From: DATHXC01 sp035459965
GTDB lineage: Bacteria; Pseudomonadota; Gammaproteobacteria; Burkholderiales; Methylophilaceae
Direction: 5' to 3'
NCBI GenBank assembly: GCA_035459965.1
Contig: DATHXC010000010.1
Coordinates: 1 to 64,000 of the forward strand
DNA length: 64,000 nt
The first letter of the stretch is position 1. Each line of letters opens with the position of its first letter. Below, one piece after another: positions 51,097 to 60,687 of the stretch. The notes beneath the pieces are model-generated. The model saw only the letters and a list, made by a program, of their open reading frames with translations, was not told where the DNA came from and did no database searches. A program made the translations under genes and the position numbers.

Positions 51097-54000
51097 ATGC
51101 TAGAAAAAATCATCACCTTTTCATTGCAACAGCGCGTCTTCGTGCTGATTGCGACCCTCGTACTAGCGATTGCGGGCTGGATCGCTGTGCAGAACCTGCC
51201 GATTGAAGCATTCCCCGATGTTGAGGATGTACATGTGGGCATCGTCACGCAGGTGCCGGGGTTGGCGCCTGAAGAGGTTGAACGCGTCGTCTCGCTGGCG
51301 ATTGAACATGAAATGAGTGGCGTGCCACACCTGACCCAGATGCGCTCGGTATCAATCACGGGCCTATCCGTGGTAACCCTGACTTTTTCAGAACATACCG
51401 ATGATTACTTTGCCCGCCAGCAAGTGTTGGAGCGCTTGCAGGGTGTGGATTTACCGCCTGGCCTGCAGCCTACCCTGGCGCCACTTTCTACCGCAGTCGG
51501 CGAGATCTATCGCTACCTGATCGAAGCACCAAAAGACATGCCGCAACGCGAAGTACGCGCAATCCAGGATTGGCAGATCCAGCCTGCCTTGCGCACAGTG
51601 CCGGGCGTAGCCGACATCACCAGCTTTGGCGGCGCGGTGAAAGAATACCAGGTACGGCTGGACCCTTACCTGCTCAAGAAATTCGATATCAGCATCGACC
51701 AGGTCAATACCGCACTCAGCAATAACAGCAACAACGTAGGCGGCGGCCTCATGCATCGTGGTGATGAGGCTTTGGTAGTACGTGGTATCGGGCTGTTCAA
51801 GAGCATAGACGATATTGCCCAGACCATGATTATCTCACGTGGCGGCAAGCCTATCCTCGTCAGTGATGTTGGCCAGGCAATCATCGGTGATAAAACCCGA
51901 TCCGGCATCGTCGCTTTCAATGATCGTGATGATGTTATTGAAGGTATCGTCATTATGACCAAGGGGCAAAACCCGGCCAAGGTGATTGCCACCCTGCGTG
52001 ATAAGGTAGATGAAATCAACAAGAAACTACCGCCTGGCGTCAAGATAGCCCCTTTCTATGACCGCACCAGCCTCATCCATCACACCGTGCATACCGTGAC
52101 GGAGAACCTGATCGTTGGCGCGCTGCTGGTAGTCACGATCCTCATCGTGTTTCTGCGTAACTGGCGTGCCGCGCTGATTGTAGCCTCGGTGATACCGCTA
52201 TCGCTATTATTCGCATTTATCATCATGGATATCCGCGGAGTGTCAGCCAACCTGATTTCTTTGGGCGCAGTCGACTTCGGGATCATCATCGATAGTGCCG
52301 TGGTGCTGGTCGAGGCGCTCATGGTCAAGCTTGCACTGACCCAGGTAGACAAGTTTCCACAACACGCCACCTATGGTTGGCGCATCCATACCCTGAAGCA
52401 GACCGCGATTGAAATGGGTCGCCCTATCCTGTTCTCCAAGGCCATTATCATCCTGGCATTCCTGCCGATTTTCACCTTTCAGCGTGTTGAGGGAAAAATC
52501 TTCTCTCCCATGGCGTTTACACTCAGTTTCGCCCTGCTGGGTGCCATTACCCTGACACTGACCCTCATTCCGGCGCTGATGTCCTACACCATGCGGCGTG
52601 AGGATATGGCTGAAAAACATAGTGGCTGGATGAGTGCAGTGCAGACCGGCTATAAAAATTTCCTGCTGGCAATGGGGAAAATCAGGTTACCGGTGGTGTT
52701 GGTATCCATCGCGTTGTTAGTCATTTCCTTACTGCTTTCTCCCATGCTTGGTTCAGAGTTTCTCCCGAAACTGGATGAAGGCAATATCTGGCTGACCATC
52801 AGCCTGCCACCCTCCACCAGCCTGGAAAAAACCAAAGATGTCGAACGTCATGTGCGCAAGATCCTGAGAAGCTACAAAGAGGTCAATCTGGTCGTCAGCC
52901 ATGTCGGGCGGCCTGATGATGGTACAGACCCTAAAGGTCCGAACAACATCGAAATACTGGCTGATCTGAAACCCAAGGACACCTGGAGCTTTGCCACCAA
53001 GGAAGCCCTGATTAGTGACATGTCACGCAAGATCCATACGATGCCGGGCATCCCCACCAACTTCTCGCAAGTCATTCAGGACAGCGTGGAAGAAGCTTTA
53101 TCCGGTGTAAAAGGCGAAATAGCCGTGAAAATCTTCGGGCCGGACCTGGGCATTCTCGAAGCCAAGGCGGATGAGGTAGTGGATGTATTGAACTCAATCA
53201 AAGGCGCGACCGATGTGGCAGCCATCCGAATCTCCGGCAATTCCGAGCTGGACATCACGCTGGATAGAGCCAAGCTCTCGCGCTATGGCATCGCAGTGGG
53301 GGATGTGAATGCCACCATACAAACTGCGCTGGCCGGCAATACCGCGAATACCTTTTACGATGGTGATCGCCGCTTTGATGTGACTTTGCGCCTGGATAAG
53401 CCATTCCGTGATGCATTTGATGATATTGCCGAGTTGCCAATCAAGTTGCCCGACAATGCAGGCAACGATACAACTAGCACTATTCCGCCCATTACCATTC
53501 CTTTAAGCGAAGTTGCTGATATCGCCATCAAACAAGGTGCCTCGCGCGTCAGCCGTGAAGGCGTATCCCGTATTGTGTCGATCAAAGCTAACCTGATTGA
53601 TCGCGACCAAGGCAGCTTTGTAAAAGAGGCCATGGTCAAAGTGAAAGAGCAGGTAAAACTGCCACCCGGCTACACCATGACATGGGGCGGCCAGTTCGAG
53701 AACCAGCAACGTGCCATGAAACGCCTGGAAGTGATTGTGCCACTTTCCATCCTGCTCATATTCGTGCTGCTATTCTGGGCATTCAAGTCAGTACGTAACG
53801 CCCTGCTGGTGTTGCTGATGATTCCATTCACGCTGATTGGCGGTTTAGCAGGACTTGGCATTGCAGGCTTGCATTTATCAGTCTCTGCAGCCGTTGGCTT
53901 TATTGCATTGGCAGGCATCTCCGTCCAGAACGGGGTGATTATGGTTGAGCAGATCAAATACCTGACAAGAGAAGGCCGTGCCTTGTCGAATGCGATACTG

Positions 54001-54234
54001 GAAGGTGCCGTAGCCAGGTTGCGCCCCATACTGATGACGGCATTGATGGCCGGCCTGGGCCTGTTGCCAGCTGCACTGTCGCACAGCATAGGCTCCGAAA
54101 CTCAGCGACCATTTGCGGTGGTGATTGTTGGCGGCCTGGTTACCGCTACATTTTTCACCTTGCTGCTGTTACCGCTACTTTTCCCTTACTTCTCTGATGA
54201 AGCAAAAACCAAAGCATGGCGTAGCGAGCAGTAG
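51097..54234 (+). CDS. Heavy-metal-efflux RND pump (CzcA family)
   Basis: A 1045-residue proton-driven inner-membrane transporter with 12 helices and two large periplasmic loops. The N-terminus is FSLQQRVFVLIATLVLAIAGW. The TM4 motif VDFGIIIDSAVVLVE has the two Asp and one Glu of the HME (CzcA) class, unlike the AcrB class. VEEALSGVKGEIAVKIFG and the C-terminal helix block GLGLLPAALSHSIGSETQRP are also typical. Ni/Co/Zn/Cd export is likely from the family. The exact ion is not determined, and no dedicated metal sensor gene lies next to the operon. Confidence 0.92.
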   Translation: MLEKIITFSLQQRVFVLIATLVLAIAGWIAVQNLPIEAFPDVEDVHVGIVTQVPGLAPEEVERVVSLAIEHEMSGVPHLTQMRSVSITGLSVVTLTFSEHTDDYFARQQVLERLQGVDLPPGLQPTLAPLSTAVGEIYRYLIEAPKDMPQREVRAIQDWQIQPALRTVPGVADITSFGGAVKEYQVRLDPYLLKKFDISIDQVNTALSNNSNNVGGGLMHRGDEALVVRGIGLFKSIDDIAQTMIISRGGKPILVSDVGQAIIGDKTRSGIVAFNDRDDVIEGIVIMTKGQNPAKVIATLRDKVDEINKKLPPGVKIAPFYDRTSLIHHTVHTVTENLIVGALLVVTILIVFLRNWRAALIVASVIPLSLLFAFIIMDIRGVSANLISLGAVDFGIIIDSAVVLVEALMVKLALTQVDKFPQHATYGWRIHTLKQTAIEMGRPILFSKAIIILAFLPIFTFQRVEGKIFSPMAFTLSFALLGAITLTLTLIPALMSYTMRREDMAEKHSGWMSAVQTGYKNFLLAMGKIRLPVVLVSIALLVISLLLSPMLGSEFLPKLDEGNIWLTISLPPSTSLEKTKDVERHVRKILRSYKEVNLVVSHVGRPDDGTDPKGPNNIEILADLKPKDTWSFATKEALISDMSRKIHTMPGIPTNFSQVIQDSVEEALSGVKGEIAVKIFGPDLGILEAKADEVVDVLNSIKGATDVAAIRISGNSELDITLDRAKLSRYGIAVGDVNATIQTALAGNTANTFYDGDRRFDVTLRLDKPFRDAFDDIAELPIKLPDNAGNDTTSTIPPITIPLSEVADIAIKQGASRVSREGVSRIVSIKANLIDRDQGSFVKEAMVKVKEQVKLPPGYTMTWGGQFENQQRAMKRLEVIVPLSILLIFVLLFWAFKSVRNALLVLLMIPFTLIGGLAGLGIAGLHLSVSAAVGFIALAGISVQNGVIMVEQIKYLTREGRALSNAILEGAVARLRPILMTALMAGLGLLPAALSHSIGSETQRPFAVVIVGGLVTATFFTLLLLPLLFPYFSDEAKTKAWRSEQ

Positions 54235-54264
54235 TAATTGGCAACAGTTGTTGAATAAATAAGC

Positions 54265-54300
54265 AATAAAAAAACCGGCCTTTCAGCCGGTTTTTTTATT
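54265..54300. terminator. Bidirectional terminator between RND operon and BI-1 gene
   Basis: Stem AAAAAAACCGGC / GCCGGTTTTTTT with a small loop, giving an A-run on one side and a T-run on the other. It serves both convergent genes. Confidence 0.92.
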
Positions 54301-54320
54301 TCAAACTTGATACTTATGAA

Positions 54321-55010
54321 TTAATCACGTTCACCTAGCAATGCCATCAGTAACTGGAGTAAGTTAACAAACAAGTTATAGATGTCGAGGTAAAGGGCGA
54401 GCGTTGCCATCACGTAATTGGTTTCGCCACCATTCACGATACGGCTTACGTCATACAGGATAAAACCTGAGAACAAGAGCACAGCGGCCCCAGACAATGC
54501 CAGTGAAAGCGCTGGAATCTGGAAGAACATATTAGCCAGTGAAGCCACAATCAGCAGGATGATACCCACCATCAAGAACTTTCCCATAAAGCTGAAGTCT
54601 TTTTTGGTAGTGGTAGCAATACCAGCCAAAGTCAGGAAGATAATCCCGGTACCGCCTGCAGCCAGGCCGACTAGCTGTCCGCCGTTACGCAGGTTTAACG
54701 CCACTTGCAGAATAGGCCCAAGCATAACGCCCATAAAAAACGTTAAAGCCAGCAATAAAACTACGCCAAGCGAGCTATTACGATTCGCCTGGATCCCGTA
54801 AAACATGCCGAACATGGCAGCCATCATGCCGATAGCAAATATGAACGGATGTTGCGCCGCCCATGAAAAATTCATTGTCATACCCACGAAAGCACCAATG
54901 ACGGTTGGAATCATGGTTAGTCCCAACATCATGTAAGTGTTACGCAGAACCTTATTGGTCTCTGTTGAGAGGCCTTGTGCACTGCCTGAAACTTGATAAT
55001 TGGATTGCAT
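54321..55010 (-). CDS. Bax inhibitor-1/YccA family membrane protein
   Basis: A 229-residue protein with seven hydrophobic helices. It has the family elements LRNTYMMLGLTMIPT, the FSGFILYDVSRIVNGGETNYVMATLALYLDIYNLFVNLLQLL end (with the conserved acidic residues of the pore) and a short cytoplasmic N-terminus. Bacterial members include YccA, a modulator of the FtsH protease, and pH-gated Ca2+ leak channels. The function of this one is unknown. Confidence 0.92.
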   Translation of the reverse strand: MQSNYQVSGSAQGLSTETNKVLRNTYMMLGLTMIPTVIGAFVGMTMNFSWAAQHPFIFAIGMMAAMFGMFYGIQANRNSSLGVVLLLALTFFMGVMLGPILQVALNLRNGGQLVGLAAGGTGIIFLTLAGIATTTKKDFSFMGKFLMVGIILLIVASLANMFFQIPALSLALSGAAVLLFSGFILYDVSRIVNGGETNYVMATLALYLDIYNLFVNLLQLLMALLGERD

Positions 55011-55168
55011 ATTAAGTATTTCCTTTAATGAATAAAACGATAAAGCCAGTAAAACTACTTCGTAAGACTAGCGGAGTATGCTTAAAGTTTCAACCGCAAA
55101 TCCACTATGGATATGAAGTTTTAATGAATCTTAATATTCTAGCCCAACGTTAAAGCCTAAAACTAAAA

Positions 55169-56236
55169 CTAGACAGCGAATGGAAGCTCGCCTTCGGTTA
55201 CGCCCACCTGCGCCACTTGCTGGACTGCCTGGATATACTCTGCACTTTCACGCAGTGTCGTCATATCTGCCGGATGCCCTTCTACCAGATAATGACGGCC
55301 ATGCATGCGGGCCAGTCTTGCCAGGCTCTGGCCGGATATATCCCATTGCAGGTTCGCCAGAAGCTCATCGGCAAGGTCTGGGCGATTGCACAACAATACC
55401 ATGTCACAGCCGGCATTAAGCGCGGCCAATGCCCGTTGCGTCACATCGCCCGCCACTACTGCGCCTTCCATCGAGAGGTCATCACTGAAAATCACGCCAT
55501 TGAATTCCAGGCGCTGGCGCAATACTTTCTGCAGCCATTTCTCGGAAAAACCGGCTGGCCTGCTATCCACCTTGGGGTAAATCACATGTGCAGGCATGAT
55601 GGCAGGCAAGCCATCATCTATCATCTGGCGGAACGGCTGCATATCGGCTTGGGCGATTTCGTCAAAGCTGCGTTCGTCCACCGGGATCGCCACATGCGAA
55701 TCCGCAGTCACAAAGCCATGCCCGGGGAAATGCTTGCCTACAGCAGCCATGCCGCCCCGTTTGAGGCCTTGCATCAGCGAATATGCCAAGTCGTTAATCG
55801 CCTGGGTATTACCATGAAAAGCACGGTTGCCGATTACCTGGCTTTCGCCGTAATCCATATCCAGCACTGGCGTAAAGCTGAAATCGATACCGTGCGCACG
55901 GAGCTCTGCCGCCAGTATCCAGCCAGCTTCCTCGGCTAACTGTTTCGCTTTTTTCGGGCTTTTATCCCAGATCTTGCCGAATTCACGCATGGGCGGGATT
56001 TTGGTAAACCCATCACGGAAGCGCTGTACCCGCCCCCCTTCATGATCCACCGCAATCAGCAAAGGTGGCTGGCGAACCGCATGGATACTCGCTGTCAGCG
56101 TCTTCAATTGAGCGGGTGAAGTGAAGTTTCTCGCGAACAAAATGACACCACCCACTAGCGGGTGCTGCAGGCGGCGAATATCGTCGGCACTTAGTTCCGT
56201 GCCGACCACATCCAACATAATGGGGCCAAGTGACAT
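55169..56236 (-). CDS. nagZ: Beta-N-acetylhexosaminidase
   Basis: A 355-residue glycoside hydrolase of family 3. Conserved motifs are VDHEGGRVQRFRDGFTKIPPM, the KHFPGHGFVTADSHVAIP segment with the catalytic His/Asp loop, and the nucleophile region GVIFSDDLSMEGA. NagZ cuts GlcNAc from anhydro-muropeptides in the cytoplasm during peptidoglycan recycling. It is the last gene of a six-gene minus-strand run that starts with a peptide-binding lipoprotein and includes a YkuD-type enzyme, which supports a murein-recycling role for the operon. Confidence 0.94.
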   Translation of the reverse strand: MSLGPIMLDVVGTELSADDIRRLQHPLVGGVILFARNFTSPAQLKTLTASIHAVRQPPLLIAVDHEGGRVQRFRDGFTKIPPMREFGKIWDKSPKKAKQLAEEAGWILAAELRAHGIDFSFTPVLDMDYGESQVIGNRAFHGNTQAINDLAYSLMQGLKRGGMAAVGKHFPGHGFVTADSHVAIPVDERSFDEIAQADMQPFRQMIDDGLPAIMPAHVIYPKVDSRPAGFSEKWLQKVLRQRLEFNGVIFSDDLSMEGAVVAGDVTQRALAALNAGCDMVLLCNRPDLADELLANLQWDISGQSLARLARMHGRHYLVEGHPADMTTLRESAEYIQAVQQVAQVGVTEGELPFAV

Positions 56237-56238
56237 AG

Positions 56239-56991
56239 TTAGTTTTTCAAGGTAAATGGGTTGAAATCAGTATTTCTATCGTAATAATCTTCGTTTTCGA
56301 CCTTTTTAAGCCAGGCCACGACTTTATAAGTCACCGGCGTGAATGCTACTTCAACCCCCACCTTTGCTACAAACTGCGCCAGCACTACCAGCGGCAACTT
56401 GTCATCCGGGATGATGCCCGTGCCATAAAATGCCAGCGGGTAGAAGATGATGGAATCCACACCTTCACCGAAAATGGTCGAGCCTATGGTGCGTGTCCAC
56501 AGCCAGCGGCCTTGTGTCCATACTTTCATTTTAGCGAGGATCACAGAATTCACAAACTCGCCCGCCGCAAATGCCACCAGGCCCGCCAAGGAAATACGCC
56601 AGGCCGAGCCAAAAGCGATCTCGTAAGCTTCCTGGTTATGCCAGAAGGGGGCAGCAGGCAGCGCCACAATCATCCAGGCCATGAACGAGGCAAATGTGAG
56701 TGCGGCAAAGCCAGCCCAGATCACGCGCCGTGAGGCCGCATAGCCATAGACTTCGGTGAGGATATCGCCGAACACGAATGAAATAGGGAAGAACAGAACC
56801 CCAGCCCCAAAGGTCAGCAGGCCAAAAATTGGCACCTCTATCTGCGTGATCTTGGCCGGACCGATGAGGTTGGAGCACACCAGAACCGTGACGAAAGCTG
56901 CCATGATCAGGTCGTAATAGCGATAGTTTCGGTGCTTTGGTGCAGAGGGTTGGGGCACAGGTTGAGCTTGCATGCTGTCAGTCACTTTCAT
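56239..56991 (-). CDS. Queuosine-precursor transporter, YhhQ/VUT family
   Basis: A 250-residue protein with about six to seven hydrophobic helices. It contains IEVPIFGLLTFGAGVLFFPISF, FGDILTEVYGYAASRRVIW, GEFVNSVILAKMKVWTQGR and RTIGSTIFGEGVDSIIFYPLAF, all diagnostic of the DUF165/YhhQ family that imports queuine precursors (preQ0, preQ1 or queuine). The start is the first Met. It lies 29 bp after the DppC-type permease gene and its stop is 2 bp from nagZ, so it is co-transcribed with both. Its presence here may be coincidental to the recycling theme. Confidence 0.9.
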   Translation of the reverse strand: MKVTDSMQAQPVPQPSAPKHRNYRYYDLIMAAFVTVLVCSNLIGPAKITQIEVPIFGLLTFGAGVLFFPISFVFGDILTEVYGYAASRRVIWAGFAALTFASFMAWMIVALPAAPFWHNQEAYEIAFGSAWRISLAGLVAFAAGEFVNSVILAKMKVWTQGRWLWTRTIGSTIFGEGVDSIIFYPLAFYGTGIIPDDKLPLVVLAQFVAKVGVEVAFTPVTYKVVAWLKKVENEDYYDRNTDFNPFTLKN

Positions 56992-57020
56992 TAAAACGCG
57001 GCTTAGGCCTGTTTTGCATC

Positions 57021-57815
57021 TTATTTAATGGCGATATCCCAATAGTCGCGCAGTCGGTCACCCAGCACATTGATCGCCAGCACCAGCGACATCAGGCTCA
57101 AGCCTACTGCAAGCACATAGTGCGGCGCAACCAGCAAATAGCGTACGCCATCGCGCAACATGGCGCCCCACGATGCGGCCGGTGCCTGTATGCCCAACCC
57201 GAGGAATGACAAGCTGGCCTCGGCAATGATCAGGCTGGCAATGCTGTAGGTCGCCTCCACCACCAGCGGTGCTGCCAGCAAAGGCAGCATATGCCTGCCC
57301 ATCATGCGTGGCACGCTGGCACCCAGTGATTCCGCCGCGAGTACATGTTGGCGATTGCGTAGCGACAAGGCCTGGGCGCGGGTAAGGCGCGCATAGCCCA
57401 CCCATGAGGTAATACACAAGGCAAAGATAAGATTGTTAAGCCCAGGCCCCAGCACAGCTGCAAAGGCAATTGCCAGCAATATCCCGGGAAACGCCAGAAA
57501 TACATCCGTCACCTGCATCAGCAGCCTGTCCAGCCAGCCACCATAGAAACCAGCCAGCATGCCTATGGTCGTACCTACGCTCAAGGTAATCGTCGTCACT
57601 ACGATTGCAACCAATAAAGACACCTGCGCCCCCGCCAGCAAACGGCCGAATATATTGCGCCCGAGATCGTCATTACCCAGCCAGGCGTGACTATCGGGTG
57701 AGGCTAGAATGCTATCCAGATTGATGGCATTAGGATGCAAATCCACCATGGCGGAAACCAGCACTGCGCTTATCCACAGAAGCAATACCAGTTGTGGCCA
57801 TTGCAGGCGCCTCAT
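57021..57815 (-). CDS. Dpp/Opp-type peptide ABC permease (DppC class)
   Basis: A 264-residue permease with six hydrophobic helices. The N-terminal WLGNDDLGRNIFGRLLAGAQVSLLVAI is the DppC signature, and the cytoplasmic EAA loop is VLAAESLGASVPRMMGRHMLPLL. It overlaps the DppB-type gene by 4 bp and forms the channel with it. No DppD or DppF ATPase gene follows in this operon, so ATPases must come from elsewhere. Confidence 0.92.
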   Translation of the reverse strand: MRRLQWPQLVLLLWISAVLVSAMVDLHPNAINLDSILASPDSHAWLGNDDLGRNIFGRLLAGAQVSLLVAIVVTTITLSVGTTIGMLAGFYGGWLDRLLMQVTDVFLAFPGILLAIAFAAVLGPGLNNLIFALCITSWVGYARLTRAQALSLRNRQHVLAAESLGASVPRMMGRHMLPLLAAPLVVEATYSIASLIIAEASLSFLGLGIQAPAASWGAMLRDGVRYLLVAPHYVLAVGLSLMSLVLAINVLGDRLRDYWDIAIK

Positions 57816-58723
57816 GCCGCGAACCTCACGCGCGGGTCAACACGCATATAGACCACATCGGTCAGTGCATTCACCACCACATACGTCAGCGCAATCACCA
57901 ACACACAGGCCTGTGTCACCGGGTAATCGCGCTTCTCGATAGACTCCACCAGCAAGCGACCTATGCCATCCCAGCTAAACACGGTTTCGGTAATCACGGT
58001 ACCGGCCAGTAGCCCACCAAGTTGCAGGCCCAATACAGTGACGATAGGCAACAAGGCGGCACGCAAGGCGTGACGCAGGATGATCTGGTTCTCCGGCAAG
58101 CCCTTGGCACGCGCCGTGCGCACAAAGTCCTCATGCAGCACTTCCAGCAGGCTCGCCCTTGTCATGCGCGTGAGAATGGCGGCCAGGCCGAATCCCAAGG
58201 TCAACGCAGGCAGGATAATCGATGTCGCGTTATCCATCCCGCTCACCGGCAGCCAGCCCAGCCACAACGCAAACACCAGCATCAGCAAAGGCCCCAGCCA
58301 GAAATGCGGCATCGCGGAAAACGTCAGGCTGGTCACAGTCGCCAGTCCATCGGGCCACTTGTTTGCATTCAATGCCGCTACTACGCCCAGCGGCAAACCA
58401 ATAGCAATGGCGATCACGAGTGCCAGTAATGCCAGCCGTGCAGTATTGGGGATGCGCTGCGCCAGTAGCTGTGAAATTTCAGTTTTTGTATGAATCGACC
58501 GGCCAAAATCGCCATGGGCCAGCTTACTGATATAGCTACCAAGCTGCTGCAGCAAAGGCTGATCCAGACCCAGGTCAGCCCTTAGCTGTGTACGATCCAT
58601 GCTGGAGGCCGATTCGCCCAGCATCACTTCAACCGGGTCGCCCGGCACCAGGTGCACCAGCAAAAAGGTGAGCAGCAATACCCCGAAAATCACAGGCACT
58701 ATGCCCAGCAGGCGCTTAATCAT
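57812..58723 (-). CDS. Dpp/Opp-type peptide ABC permease (DppB class)
   Basis: A 303-residue permease with six hydrophobic helices. It has the DppB start MIKRLLGIVPVIFGVLLLTFLLVHLVPGDP and the EAA loop DFVRTARAKGLPENQIILRHALR. It overlaps the YkuD-type gene by 8 bp at its start and the DppC-type gene by 4 bp at its end, showing tight coupling. Confidence 0.93.
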   Translation of the reverse strand: MIKRLLGIVPVIFGVLLLTFLLVHLVPGDPVEVMLGESASSMDRTQLRADLGLDQPLLQQLGSYISKLAHGDFGRSIHTKTEISQLLAQRIPNTARLALLALVIAIAIGLPLGVVAALNANKWPDGLATVTSLTFSAMPHFWLGPLLMLVFALWLGWLPVSGMDNATSIILPALTLGFGLAAILTRMTRASLLEVLHEDFVRTARAKGLPENQIILRHALRAALLPIVTVLGLQLGGLLAGTVITETVFSWDGIGRLLVESIEKRDYPVTQACVLVIALTYVVVNALTDVVYMRVDPRVRFAA

Positions 58724-59198
58724 CAGTGATGGTAACGGCAGTGCCCGCAGGCACCATGTCGAACAGGGTCACGATATCCTCATTGCGCATACGCACGCAG
58801 CCATGTGAGCCGGGCTTGCCCATCTCCACGATATCCGGGCTGCCGTGGATATACACATAGCGCTGCATGGTATCGACATTGCCAAGCCGGTTAAATCCAG
58901 GCTCACAACCGGAAAGCCACATGATGCGCGTCAATATCCAGTCGCGATCCGGATATTGCTCACCCAGCTCAGGCGTCCAGATTTCCCCGGTTTGGCGCCT
59001 GCCGCGGAATACGGCATTCGGCTCAGCATCCCCACCGATCTTGGCACGCACGATATGGCGACCCCGTGGGGTGCAATAGCTATTCTTGAGTTCGCCTGGG
59101 CCATTCGCCGCTGTAGATACTGGATATTCAGCCAATAGCTCGCCATCGTCATTGAGGATGGTTAGCGTCTGGGTCTTAATTGAAATTTCAATGTTCAT
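58716..59198 (-). CDS. YkuD-fold L,D-transpeptidase/carboxypeptidase without signal peptide
   Basis: A 160-residue YkuD-domain protein. The catalytic signature is YVYIHGSPDIVEMGKPGSHGCVRM, with His, Ser-His-Gly-Cys-Val-Arg as in all active family members (catalytic Cys near residue 137). It begins directly with the domain (MNIEISIKTQTLTILNDDG), with no signal peptide or membrane segment, so it is predicted cytoplasmic. Known cytoplasmic members such as ElsL/LdtK of Acinetobacter act as L,D-carboxypeptidases in murein recycling. It sits between a peptide-binding lipoprotein and two peptide permeases, overlapping both neighbours. Confidence 0.9.
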   Translation of the reverse strand: MNIEISIKTQTLTILNDDGELLAEYPVSTAANGPGELKNSYCTPRGRHIVRAKIGGDAEPNAVFRGRRQTGEIWTPELGEQYPDRDWILTRIMWLSGCEPGFNRLGNVDTMQRYVYIHGSPDIVEMGKPGSHGCVRMRNEDIVTLFDMVPAGTAVTITDD

Positions 59199-60657
59199 GA
59201 CGGCTTATTGTAGCAAGTCCATCCCAATTCCCATCCGGCTTAAGGCTAAAATTTCTCAGGCCTTTGCGCATGGCAGCGAACTGGCCTTCGTACCATAGCG
59301 GCACATAGGGCAATAGCTGGTGGATGCGTATGGTCACTGCTGGCCAGTCCTGCTTTGCTATCAGCGCATCCAGTTCGGCATCTGCAAAATGCCCGCGGTT
59401 GGCGCCTTTGGGCGGTATGGATTGTGAATGGAAGGCCAGGCGGTAGATTTCCGGCGTTTTGATACCGACCCAGTTCAGGCTATACAGCTGGAACTTACCC
59501 TGCTTGATGTCATCGAAAAACGTGCCCCAATCCAGCGAGCGGATTTCCAGGTCTATACCCGCAGGCTGCATCTGTGCCTGCATGATGGTGGCTAGTCGCA
59601 CGCGTTGAGCATCGGTGGAAGTTTTGTAGGTGAGCTTGAGCGGCAGCGTAATACCGGCCTGCTCCAGCAGCTTGCGTGACAATGCCGGATTGTAGTCGTA
59701 AGGCTTTAGCCCCGCGTTGCCCGCCCAGTGCTCAAGCGGCAATATGGCGCCAGCGGCACGGCTGTTATCCGCCAGCACTTTACTGATAATGGCCTGGCGG
59801 TCGATGGCATGCGCAATCGCCTGCCTGACCAAAGGATTACTGAGCTGGACATCCTGCATGTTCAGGCCGAGATAGGAAAAGTTGGACCCTATCGAGGTCA
59901 TCACCTGAATGCCTGACTTGCCTTGCAGATAGCGCACAAGCTCCGGCGGCAGGTCACCTTGCAGCAGATCCGCCTCGCCACGCATCAGCTTGAGGATGCG
60001 CACGGTCGGATCTTTCACCTCTTGCAGCGTAAAGCGCTGTTTATCTGCAATGCGTTCCAGCTTGAGCGCGCTATCCCAGCTCACAAACCGGAGCGGTCCG
60101 CTACCGATAGGCTGATGGCTGAAATCATGGTTTTTAGCCAGCAACGCTGCGGGCATGATGCCGATGATCAATCGCGCGGAAAAACCATCGTCAGGTTGCT
60201 GGAGTTGGAACTCAACTGTCCGGTCATCCACCGCGTGGATCTCACGAATATTGGCAAACTCGGCAGTGTGCGGGGAATCCTTCAGCGCCAGCAATGATTG
60301 ATACGTGGCAACAACATCGGCCGCTTTCAACTGGCTGCCACCATGAAAATTTTGCTGTTGAATCAGCGTGAAACGATAAATCGTAGGCGTCAGCACCTGC
60401 CAGCTTGCTAACGCTGGCGTGGGTCTGGATTGCTCGTCAAAATCAACCAGCGGCTGGTAGATTAGCCGGTTGATACGCTCGGATGCGGCATCCGTGGCAT
60501 AACGTGGGTCAAGGGTCAGCGGTGCCTGGGCGATGGCAAAGCGTATTTCATCAGCAGGTTTTGATGGCTGGCATCCTGTAAGGCCAAGTAGCAATGGCAC
60601 AACCAGGACGAACATCAATAAAAAGCCCGGAATGCGGGCCACAGGAAACTTGCTCAT
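59188..60657 (-). CDS. Peptide-type ABC solute-binding lipoprotein (family 5)
   Basis: A 489-residue binding protein with a lipoprotein signal ending LGLTGC (Cys near residue 29). The family 5 pattern is AIAQAPLTLDPRYATDAASERINRLIYQPLV, PIGSGPLRFVSW, LGLNMQDVQLSNPLVRQAIAHAIDR and PLWYEGQFAAM. It would deliver peptides to the DppB/DppC-type permeases in the same operon. Given the YkuD enzyme and NagZ downstream, murein peptides are a plausible ligand, as for MppA. Ligand identity is inferred. Confidence 0.9.
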   Translation of the reverse strand: MSKFPVARIPGFLLMFVLVVPLLLGLTGCQPSKPADEIRFAIAQAPLTLDPRYATDAASERINRLIYQPLVDFDEQSRPTPALASWQVLTPTIYRFTLIQQQNFHGGSQLKAADVVATYQSLLALKDSPHTAEFANIREIHAVDDRTVEFQLQQPDDGFSARLIIGIMPAALLAKNHDFSHQPIGSGPLRFVSWDSALKLERIADKQRFTLQEVKDPTVRILKLMRGEADLLQGDLPPELVRYLQGKSGIQVMTSIGSNFSYLGLNMQDVQLSNPLVRQAIAHAIDRQAIISKVLADNSRAAGAILPLEHWAGNAGLKPYDYNPALSRKLLEQAGITLPLKLTYKTSTDAQRVRLATIMQAQMQPAGIDLEIRSLDWGTFFDDIKQGKFQLYSLNWVGIKTPEIYRLAFHSQSIPPKGANRGHFADAELDALIAKQDWPAVTIRIHQLLPYVPLWYEGQFAAMRKGLRNFSLKPDGNWDGLATISRHEH

Positions 60658-60687
60658 AGGGCAAGTTTAGCATGCGGCCGAAGTGTT

